From Leptofilum sp050292445 (GTDB lineage: Bacteria; Chloroflexota; Anaerolineae; Promineifilales; Promineifilaceae), in the NCBI GenBank assembly GCA_050292445.1, contig JBNKLQ010000053.1:1-27397 (forward strand): 27,397 nucleotides of DNA, in the 5' to 3' direction. The position numbers and the translations under genes were made by a program. Numbering within the stretch: position 1 is the stretch's first letter; every line of letters begins with the position of its first letter. The notes below the pieces were generated by a model. The model saw only the letters and a program-made list of their open reading frames with translations. It was not told the DNA's origin and made no database searches. Shown piece by piece: positions 7,370 to 14,465 of this stretch.

Positions 7370-9928
7370 TCAGCCGGTGGCATCACTCACAGCCACACCA
7401 GCGCTGGCCCCATTTTGTTCGGATTGGGTTTCTGCCTCGTCGGCTTCAGCCTCATCATCTCCGTTCACCTGGGACAAACGACCTTCACGAATCACAGCCA
7501 CAGAGGCCACCGTGTCACCCGCACGCAAATCCATCACCCGCACGCCCTGCGTCGAGCGACCCTGCTGTGAAATGACATCGGTAGCGGTTCGTAAAATGAT
7601 GCCTTTAGCCGAGATACAGGTAACTTCATCACCAGTGGCCACCACGCGGGCGCTCACAATCTTACCGGTACGTTCTGGCGTCAGCACCATCGCCCGCACC
7701 CCTTGACCATACCGGTTTTGCTGCCGGTATTCATCGAGCGGTGTGCGCTTGCCATAGCCTTTCTCAGTAATCACCAACAAATCATCGTCGGGCAGCACCA
7801 CATCGGCCCCAGCCACGCGGTCCCAATCATCCAGGCGGATGGCATTGACCCCGGCAGCGTTACGCCCCATCGGGCGCACATCTTCCTCACTAAAGCGAAT
7901 GCCCTTGCCCTGCTCGCTGACAATGATGAGGTCTTGTTCGCCCTCGGTCAGCTTTACCCAACCCAGGCTGTCGTCGTCATCCAAATTCACAGCGATGAGG
8001 CCACTGGGGCGCACGTTTTCAAAGACGTTCACCTCCACACGCTTGATTCGCCCTTTGCGGGTGATCATGGTGAGGTATTCGGCATCTTCAAAGCTATGAA
8101 CAGGCAAAGCGGCCGTAATATTCTCTTCGGGCATCAGCGGCAAAATATTCATCAGCGACGTGCCCTTGGCCGTGCGATCCAGTTCGGGAATATTGTATGC
8201 CTTTTCGGCATACACCTTGCCCCGATCTGAGAAGAACAAAATGGTATTGAGCGATCCAGCGGCAAACAGATGCTCCAGCTGGTCTTCATCACGACGGCCC
8301 ATGCCAATGAGTCCCTTGCCACCCCGCGCCTGAACGCGATAGGCAGCCACTGGCGTACGCTTCATGAAGCCGCGTCGAGTAATGGAAATGAGTACATCCT
8401 CATCCTGAATTAAATCTTCCATGTTCAGGTCGGCATCCATGCCCAGCATAATCTGCGACGATCTTTCGTCACCATATTTTTCTTTTAGCTCATTGATGTC
8501 TTCCAGAATCAAGCCCAAAATTTTCTTTTTGTCGGCCAATAAACCTTCCAGATATTCAATGTGGGCTGTTACTTCGCGGTGCTCATTTTCAATTTTTTGC
8601 CGTTCCAGAGCGGCCAGACGGCGCAGCTGCATGTCCAAAATGGCGTTGGCCTGGGCTTCAGACAGACCAAATCGCTCCATCAACTGGGCACGGGCCACGT
8701 CTGCATCTGGCGATTGGCGAATCGTTTCAATGACATCATCTAAATGCCCCAGAGCGATGAGCAGACCCGCCAAAATGTGCTGCCGCTTTTGTGCCTTGTC
8801 CAGCTCAAACTGGGTGCGCCGGGTAATCACCTCAATCCGATGCTCGATGTGGATCTGCAAAGCACGCTTGAGTGAGAGCAGCTTTGGCTGTTTATCCACC
8901 AGGGCTAGCATCTGTACGCCAAAAGTGGTTTGCAAGGCCGTGTGCTTGTAAAGTTGGTTTAGCACTTTCAGGGGCTGCGTGTGTCGTTTCAGCTCCACAA
9001 TAATGGAGATGCCTCGTTTGTCAGACTCATCACGCAAATCGCTAATGTCGGTGATAACCCCTTTGTTTACCAGTTCGGCCATGCGCTCAATGAGCATGGC
9101 TTTATTTACCTGGAAGGGGATTTCAGTGATGTTGATGCGCTGACGGTCGGGATTGCGCGGCATGGGCTCAATTTCGGCTTTGGCGCGCATGACCACCCGG
9201 CCGCGCCCTGTCGCGTAGGCGCTGCGAATACCTTCGTTGCCGATAATCAGGCCACCGGTGGGGAAGTCTGGTCCCTTTACAAACTGCATCAGCTCTTCTA
9301 AGGTGACATTGTCAATGTCGTCGTACCGTTCAATGAGATAGGCAATGGCTTCGCACAGCTCGGTGAGGTTATGCGGCGGAATGTTGGTAGCCATACCTAC
9401 GGCAATACCCGCCGAGCCGTTGAGCAAGAGATTGGGCAGTCGAGCAGGCAGTAGGTCTGGCTCTACTAAACTGTCGTCGAAGTTAGCGGTGAAATCAACG
9501 GTGTCTTTATCAATATCTTCGAGGAGTTCATGGGCAATGCGAGCCAGGCGCGCTTCGGTATAACGCATGGCAGCGGCGCTGTCGCCATCAACGCTACCAA
9601 AGTTACCCTGGCCATCGACCAATTCGTAGCGCATGGAAAAGTATTGAGCCATACGCACCATCGCGTCGTAAACGGCCGTATCGCTGTGTGGATGATATTT
9701 ACCCAGCACTTCACCCACAATACGGGCGCTTTTGCGATGTGGTGAGTTGGCCCGTATGCCCATATCCCACATCGCATACAAAATGCGCCGGTGTACGGGC
9801 TTTAGGCCATCGCGGGCATCAGGCAAGGCACGGGCCACGATAACGCTCATGGCATAATCCAGGTAAGAATTTCTCATCTCCTGGTTAATATCAATATGGT
9901 TAACTGTTCCGATATTGTTGTCGTCCAA
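7370..9928 (-). CDS. gyrA: DNA gyrase subunit A
   Basis: A protein of 852 aa, close to the usual length, forming the breakage-reunion subunit of the A2B2 gyrase that introduces negative supercoils. The N-terminal signature is EMRNSYLDYAMSVIVARALPD; the catalytic tyrosine is Y123 in AAAMRYTEARL; and the C-terminal beta-pinwheel carries a GyrA box QARGGKG near residue 540, which argues for GyrA rather than ParC. The start is TTG at 9928 with GGAGG 7 bases upstream. The quinolone-determining region reads YHPHSDTAVYDAMVRMAQ: Ser82 occupies the position of E. coli Gly81 and Thr84 that of Ser83, with Asp88 retained at the Asp87 position. An ACGGCCGT octamer lies inside this region and encodes Thr-Ala-Val. 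No gyrB is adjacent. Confidence 0.98.
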   Translation of the reverse strand: MDDNNIGTVNHIDINQEMRNSYLDYAMSVIVARALPDARDGLKPVHRRILYAMWDMGIRANSPHRKSARIVGEVLGKYHPHSDTAVYDAMVRMAQYFSMRYELVDGQGNFGSVDGDSAAAMRYTEARLARIAHELLEDIDKDTVDFTANFDDSLVEPDLLPARLPNLLLNGSAGIAVGMATNIPPHNLTELCEAIAYLIERYDDIDNVTLEELMQFVKGPDFPTGGLIIGNEGIRSAYATGRGRVVMRAKAEIEPMPRNPDRQRINITEIPFQVNKAMLIERMAELVNKGVITDISDLRDESDKRGISIIVELKRHTQPLKVLNQLYKHTALQTTFGVQMLALVDKQPKLLSLKRALQIHIEHRIEVITRRTQFELDKAQKRQHILAGLLIALGHLDDVIETIRQSPDADVARAQLMERFGLSEAQANAILDMQLRRLAALERQKIENEHREVTAHIEYLEGLLADKKKILGLILEDINELKEKYGDERSSQIMLGMDADLNMEDLIQDEDVLISITRRGFMKRTPVAAYRVQARGGKGLIGMGRRDEDQLEHLFAAGSLNTILFFSDRGKVYAEKAYNIPELDRTAKGTSLMNILPLMPEENITAALPVHSFEDAEYLTMITRKGRIKRVEVNVFENVRPSGLIAVNLDDDDSLGWVKLTEGEQDLIIVSEQGKGIRFSEEDVRPMGRNAAGVNAIRLDDWDRVAGADVVLPDDDLLVITEKGYGKRTPLDEYRQQNRYGQGVRAMVLTPERTGKIVSARVVATGDEVTCISAKGIILRTATDVISQQGRSTQGVRVMDLRAGDTVASVAVIREGRLSQVNGDDEAEADEAETQSEQNGASAGVAVSDATG

Positions 9929-10457
9929 GGCGGAACCTCCAAAGAGGGTTTTCTAAAATAATAACAAGTTGGCTAATTGAGCAACGGGGTAATCAGGTAA
10001 GTAGACTGGTGAATCAGTTCGCTACTTAATTACCAGCCAATAACATATATTTAACTAAGCAAAACCACCAATTTCAGGGTGGTAAATTATTCCAATTTTT
10101 AGGTGCAAATCAGGTTAAATTATACCTTATTTCGGCAAATTAAACGACAAACGGCCGTTTGCCAAAAAAGCAATCTTGATGCATGATCAGGCACAATTTT
10201 CCGCACAACTCGCTTCATGTTCTTCATTACAGCCCATCACTGGAATCTTTTTACTGTTTATGCTTTTGCCTGTAGATAAGTTTTGCCTATCCTCACCAGA
10301 GGTGGCTCCTATTCTAAGAACGTCTGTCATCTTGTGTCGATGACATTTGTCATTACGGCCATCAGAATATGATAGTTATAATGAGCACGTTACATTAATC
10401 AAAAATAAGAACAACTTATACTATTATCAACTTGAAGAGGAAAACAGAGGAGGCTTT
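9929..10457. other. Divergent intergenic region, gyrA / octaheme cytochrome
   Basis: About 530 bases with no plausible gene. Next to gyrA is an imperfect long stem, with TAAGTAG (9998-10004) pairing CTACTTA (10022-10028). Further right are a small hairpin ACCACC/GGTGGT (10064-10083) and an extended palindrome around ACGGCCGT at 10148-10161. The cytochrome side carries TGTCAT/ATGACA half-sites at 10325-10353 and a TATAAT at 10377-10382. No tRNA or recognisable riboswitch was found. Confidence 0.55.
10325..10382 (+). promoter_or_regulatory. Putative promoter and operator of cytochrome run
   Basis: A perfect TATAAT at 10377-10382 lies 75 bases before the octaheme gene's ATG, with only a weak -35 (TTACGG at 10353-10358, 18-base spacing), as would fit an activator-dependent promoter. 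Just upstream are TGTCATC (10325-10331) and GATGACA (10339-10345), forming a 7-base inverted repeat, and a further TGTCAT at 10348-10353 overlapping the -35. Assignment is by position and pattern only. Confidence 0.4.
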
Positions 10458-11723
10458 ATGCAACGGAAGCAATGGTTCTTAACGATGTTGTGCATTACGG
10501 CCGTTGTCACATTTTTGGCGGCCTGTGCCGGCGAAACAGGCCCAGAAGGCCCCCAAGGTCTTTCTGGTGAGCAAGGACCGCCCGGACCAGCCGGCGCACA
10601 AGGCCCCCAGGGTGTGCCCGGACCAGCTGGATTAGACGGGCTTAGCTATACGCCTCCAACCTTCATTGGCAGTGAAGCCTGTGCTGAATGCCATCAAGAT
10701 ATCTATGATGTCTTTGCGAGAAGTGGTCATCCCTACAAGCTAAACCGTGTGGTGGATGGTCAACCGCCTGAGTACCCCTTTACCGAAATCCCCAGCCCGC
10801 CTGAAGGCTACACTTGGGATGATATTAGCTACGTAATCGGGGGCTATAATTGGAAAGCGCGCTTCATTGATCAAAATGGCTACATTATCACCGGGGCCGA
10901 TGAAAACGCGACAACCCAATACAATTTCTTTAATCCTGAAATTGACTTGGGGGACAATTGGGTGGGATATCATGCCGGTGAAGTTGACAAACCTTATGAC
11001 TGCGGTACTTGCCATACAACGGGATACAGTCCTGTTGGCAATCAGGATAGTTTGCCTGGTCTGGTAGGCACATGGGCATTTGGCGGTATTCAGTGTGAAG
11101 AGTGCCACGGAGCTGGTAGTCTGCATGCCGAGAATCCTATTACGGTACGTCCAATCGTTGACCGAGATTCGGAATCCTGCGGTAACTGCCATGTTCGTGG
11201 CGGTTCAGAACAAGTAAATGCTTCTGGTGGGTTCATTCAACATCATGAGCAATATGAAGAGCTATTCCAGAGCAAGCATATCGCGCTTGACTGCGTTGTC
11301 TGCCATGATCCTCATGCTGGCGTTATTCAGCTAAGACATGACGAAGTTCAAACCACCCGTACAACTTGCGAAAATTGCCATCTGGCTGATGCGAAATATG
11401 AAGCAGGCCACGAACGCATCAACGTTGAATGCATTGACTGCCATATGCCACGCGTAACCAAAAGCGCCTTGGGTGATGCCGAACGGTTTACAGGTGATAT
11501 TCGCACGCACCTTATGCTAATCAATCCAGTCCAAATTGGTCAATTCTCTGAAGATGGCACGGTGGCCCTATCGGAGCTAGGCTTGGACTTTTCCTGCCGC
11601 AGTTGTCATAATGCTGATGGTTTTGCCTCCGTTTTAACAGATGATGAATTAATGGCAGTTGCTGTTGGGTATCATACAGAACCTGCTGCCGAACCCGTTG
11701 AAGAACCTATAGAAGAACCGTAA
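10458..11723 (+). CDS. Octaheme c lipoprotein with collagen-like stalk
   Basis: A protein of 421 aa. It has a lipoprotein signal peptide (lipobox LAAC, lipidated C23), then 13 Gly-X-Y triplets from residue 25 to 63 (GPEGPQG, GPPGPAG and similar), then a multiheme domain. Eight CXXCH c-heme sites lie at 75, 182, 213, 241, 279, 304, 325 and 380. A conserved block GYTWDDISYVIGG then KARFIDQNGYIITG at about 118-146 resembles cytochrome c554-like multiheme proteins. The tail is acidic, with EEP repeats. The ATG at 10458 is chosen because AGAGGAGG precedes it and it yields the signal peptide; the frame extends upstream to 10347 without either. It is the first gene of the plus-strand run and a paralogue of the gene at 18732. 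Probable role: outward-facing electron carrier or reductase; acceptor unknown. Confidence 0.9.
   Translation: MQRKQWFLTMLCITAVVTFLAACAGETGPEGPQGLSGEQGPPGPAGAQGPQGVPGPAGLDGLSYTPPTFIGSEACAECHQDIYDVFARSGHPYKLNRVVDGQPPEYPFTEIPSPPEGYTWDDISYVIGGYNWKARFIDQNGYIITGADENATTQYNFFNPEIDLGDNWVGYHAGEVDKPYDCGTCHTTGYSPVGNQDSLPGLVGTWAFGGIQCEECHGAGSLHAENPITVRPIVDRDSESCGNCHVRGGSEQVNASGGFIQHHEQYEELFQSKHIALDCVVCHDPHAGVIQLRHDEVQTTRTTCENCHLADAKYEAGHERINVECIDCHMPRVTKSALGDAERFTGDIRTHLMLINPVQIGQFSEDGTVALSELGLDFSCRSCHNADGFASVLTDDELMAVAVGYHTEPAAEPVEEPIEEP
10530..10646 (+). repeat. Collagen-like Gly-X-Y segment
   Basis: Codes for 13 uninterrupted Gly-X-Y triplets immediately after the lipidated cysteine, several being GPP, GPA or GPQ. 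Such segments form homotrimeric triple helices in bacterial collagen-like proteins. Here they would make a stalk between membrane and heme domain. Confidence 0.9.
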
Positions 11724-11753
11724 ATAGATAATGTTTACCCAATGGAGATCTAA

Positions 11754-13412
11754 TTGAAACTGTCATTTAGCAAACATTATATCGTTGGGGGCATTTTAAC
11801 TGCACTTCTAGCCTGCTTGGTAGCAATTTATGTTCTTCCTACGCAGGCGGCAGCAGAACAGGATATTACGGCCGTTATCCAGGCACATCCATCCATTACC
11901 AAGATGAATCTGGGAGAAACGGCCGTTCTACCCCACACCCAAATCGCAGATGACACAGCTTGTCGCTTGTGCCATCAAGATACAGAACAAGAAGTCGTTT
12001 TCCCCTCTGGAGAAACGATCTCTGCTCAGGTGGATCTGGCCGTTTTGGCTGGTTCGGCCCATGGAAACATGGCGGAAGATCCACTGGCCTGTACTAGCTG
12101 TCATCAGCCCATAAACGATTACCAACAGCCGCACGCCCCTGTCACCGCCGACACGTTACGCGAATACGAACTAGAGCAGGCTACCAACTGTGAAACCTGC
12201 CACGTACAGCCTCATATAACCAGCCATCCAGGCCCTGAAGCAGAAAACCCCGTTACTTGTACCAATTGTCATAGTTCACATGATGTGCTCACGGTTGAAC
12301 AGTGGCAAGCCGGGGAAGGAACGGAAGCGTGTACAGACTGTCATACGGCAGAAGAGGTGCCGTTGGTAGAAGCGGAGGCGTTAACGGCCGTAATACAGGC
12401 AGGACTTTTCACTCAACAAGTAGATAACAGCTACTGTCTGGCCTGCCACAGCCAGGAAGGACTCAGCTTCACCTTCCCCAACGGTGACGTGCTTGACCTG
12501 ACGGTTGATGAACAGGCGCTGCATGATTCCGTCCACGGCGAAGCCAACTCCTGGCAGCCACTGGCCTGCACCGATTGCCATGAAGCTGATAGCTTCCCAC
12601 ACGAGCCAGTCACGGCCCAAAGTGAGCGAGAATATAGCTTGCAGAAATATCCGCTGTGCGGCCGCTGCCATGAAACAAATTACGATCATGCCCTTGATGA
12701 TTCCCATGGAACAGCCATTGCTGAGGGAAATGCAGATGCGGCCGTTTGTACAGACTGTCATGGCAACCACGACACGCCAGTGCCCAACGAACCCCGTGAG
12801 CGCATCTCGTACACCTGTGAACAATGCCATAGCACCATTTTTGAAGAATACGCCAGCAGCGTGCATGGCGACGCCTTGCTCAGCGAAAGTAACCCAGACG
12901 TGCCCACCTGCATCAACTGCCATGCCGTACACAACATTGGCGACCCCACCACGGCGCTATTCCGCGTTCGCTCACCTGAGTTGTGTGCTGAATGCCATGC
13001 CGATGTGGAGCTAATGGAGAAGTACGAAATCTCCACCGATGTATTTGATACATACGTGGCAGATTTCCACGGCACTACCGTCACATTGTTTGAGCACCAA
13101 GACCCTGAAGCAGAAACCAACAAAGCCGTTTGCTACGATTGCCACGGCGTTCACAACATTAAAGACCCAGACGATCCAGAAGCGGGCATCAAAGCCAATT
13201 TGTTAGAGACCTGTCAGCAGTGCCATCCCGATGCCACTGCCAACTTCTCGGATAGCTGGACAAGCCATTTCAGGCCATCCCTGGAACACAATCCGCTCGT
13301 TTTCCTGATAGAGCTCTTTTATAAGATTGTTATACCGGCTACTGTGGGCTTCTTTAGCTTTATGGTTGCTACCGACATTTACCGGCGCATACGCCTGCGG
13401 TTAAGAGGGTAA
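11754..13412 (+). CDS. 14-heme membrane-anchored cytochrome c
   Basis: A protein of 552 aa with 14 CXXCH motifs between residue 70 (CRLCH) and about 490 (CQQCH). There is an N-terminal hydrophobic segment at about 10-30 (signal or anchor) and a C-terminal transmembrane helix at about 515-540 (ELFYKIVIPATVGFFSFMVA) ending in a basic RRIRLRLRG tail, so the heme domain should lie outside. Hemes come in closely spaced pairs with CHxxH-type extra histidines (CTDCHGNHD, CINCHAVHN, CYDCHGVHN), suggesting bis-His ligation and a wire-like heme chain. The start is TTG with GGAG 6 bases upstream. Only 4 bases separate it from the cytochrome b gene, so they are almost surely co-translated partners, like the multiheme/cytochrome b pairs of Geobacter Cbc complexes. 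It could also be a reductase subunit. Confidence 0.88.
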   Translation: MKLSFSKHYIVGGILTALLACLVAIYVLPTQAAAEQDITAVIQAHPSITKMNLGETAVLPHTQIADDTACRLCHQDTEQEVVFPSGETISAQVDLAVLAGSAHGNMAEDPLACTSCHQPINDYQQPHAPVTADTLREYELEQATNCETCHVQPHITSHPGPEAENPVTCTNCHSSHDVLTVEQWQAGEGTEACTDCHTAEEVPLVEAEALTAVIQAGLFTQQVDNSYCLACHSQEGLSFTFPNGDVLDLTVDEQALHDSVHGEANSWQPLACTDCHEADSFPHEPVTAQSEREYSLQKYPLCGRCHETNYDHALDDSHGTAIAEGNADAAVCTDCHGNHDTPVPNEPRERISYTCEQCHSTIFEEYASSVHGDALLSESNPDVPTCINCHAVHNIGDPTTALFRVRSPELCAECHADVELMEKYEISTDVFDTYVADFHGTTVTLFEHQDPEAETNKAVCYDCHGVHNIKDPDDPEAGIKANLLETCQQCHPDATANFSDSWTSHFRPSLEHNPLVFLIELFYKIVIPATVGFFSFMVATDIYRRIRLRLRG

Positions 13413-13416
13413 AAAG

Positions 13417-14298
13417 ATGACCAGCCAAGCACAAGAAACAGCGAAACACGAAGAAAAACAGTACCCTCGTTTTCGTACAATAGCCCGCATTGAGCACGCC
13501 ATTTTGCTGGTGAGCTTCACCGTGTTGTCCATTACTGGCCTGCCGCAAAAATATGCCTTACAAAATTGGGCCGAATGGATGATCAATGCGATGGGTGGTA
13601 TTGAATTAGTCCGTATCATTCATCGTTGGGCAGCTTTCCTGTTAGTAACGGGCTCTATCTATCACCTGTTTACCGCCGCTTTCCGTCTCTTCGTGAAACA
13701 TGAACGAATGCGCATTATGTTAAGAAAGCAGGATTTGTTCGATCTAATACAAACGGTGAAGTACAACCTTGGCTTTACGGATGAAGCTCCCAGAATGCCA
13801 AAGTTTAACTTTGGTGAAAAAATAGAATACTGGGCCGTTGTTTGGGGCACAGCCATTATGGCTATTACCGGTTTTGTACTGTGGAATCCCATTGCGGTAA
13901 CAGCCTTTTTACCTGGGCAACTTATCCCAGCAGCCAAGGCTGCCCACGGGGGTGAAGCCCTGCTTGCGGTGCTCAGTATTGTTATCTGGCATTTCTACAA
14001 TGTGCTTATCAAGCATCGCAATTTCAGCATTTTCACCGGCAAACTATCACACCATCAAATGGAAGAGGAACACGCCCTGGAACTGGAACGACTGGAACAA
14101 GGCGGTGAACCGTGGCCGGGTTTGGCTTTGGAAGTTCGTAGACGACGGCTGCGGATTTTCTTTGCTGTTAGCGTGGTCGTTGGGGGCCTGCTGCTGGTTG
14201 CTGTGATTTGGGCCTTTACATTTGAGCAAACCGCCATTGAGACCATCCCACGGGTAACCCGTGAGGTATTTGTCCCATTGAGTACGCCGTCACCATAA
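13417..14298 (+). CDS. Cytochrome b561-type membrane subunit
   Basis: A protein of 293 aa resembling the cytochrome b561/Ni-hydrogenase and formate dehydrogenase gamma-subunit group, which exchange electrons between membrane quinones and c-type hemes. Candidate heme ligands lie in or beside hydrophobic helices: H27 (RIEHAILLVSF), H69 and H83 (IHRWAAFLLVTGSIYH), H177 (AAHGGEALL) and H192 (IVIWHFYN). An additional C-terminal helix (about 238-262) follows a Glu-rich and Arg-rich cytoplasmic-looking stretch (EEEHALELERLE, VRRRRLRIFF), and the protein ends in a short exported tail. It follows the 14-heme gene by 4 bases. Probable job: oxidise menaquinol and pass electrons to that protein. Confidence 0.87.
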   Translation: MTSQAQETAKHEEKQYPRFRTIARIEHAILLVSFTVLSITGLPQKYALQNWAEWMINAMGGIELVRIIHRWAAFLLVTGSIYHLFTAAFRLFVKHERMRIMLRKQDLFDLIQTVKYNLGFTDEAPRMPKFNFGEKIEYWAVVWGTAIMAITGFVLWNPIAVTAFLPGQLIPAAKAAHGGEALLAVLSIVIWHFYNVLIKHRNFSIFTGKLSHHQMEEEHALELERLEQGGEPWPGLALEVRRRRLRIFFAVSVVVGGLLLVAVIWAFTFEQTAIETIPRVTREVFVPLSTPSP

Positions 14299-14349
14299 GC
14301 TGGTCAGCCGAAAAGCTTGATCTGCCTATTAATTTTTTTTAAATCATAT

Positions 14350-14439
14350 GGCGATGCTGGCAATTGGGTTTGGCATCGTCTGTGAGTTATTTTCAGAAAA
14401 AGTACGGTAAGGGACTTCCTTACTGTAGGTTGTTTTCTG
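14350..14439 (+). promoter_or_regulatory. Structured leader of decaheme gene
   Basis: Hairpin GGCGATGC (14350-14357) / GCATCGTC (14373-14380) is followed by a nested stem: outer CAGAAAA (14394-14400) / TTTTCTG (14433-14439) and inner ACGGTAAGG (14404-14412) / CCTTACTGT (14418-14426), one G-U pair in each of the 8- and 9-pair stems. It ends 14 bases before the AAAGGAGG ribosome-binding site, so it lies in the 5' untranslated region or spans the promoter. It matches no riboswitch I know. Confidence 0.45.
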
Positions 14440-14465
14440 ACAAATACGTTGCAAAGGAGGTTTAT

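Noticed and set aside
10347..10457. Upstream start for the first octaheme gene
   Set aside because: It would bury the lipoprotein signal peptide; AGAGGAGG directly precedes the ATG at 10458, and the putative promoter lies in the extension.
14364..14465. Upstream start for the decaheme gene
   Set aside because: AAAGGAGG and the signal peptide both point to the ATG at 14466, and the extension is hairpin-forming leader.
14299..14465. Cyclic-di-GMP (GEMM) riboswitch before cytochrome genes, as in Geobacter
   Set aside because: I looked for the conserved GEMM core in the spacers at 9929-10457 and 14299-14465 and did not find it.
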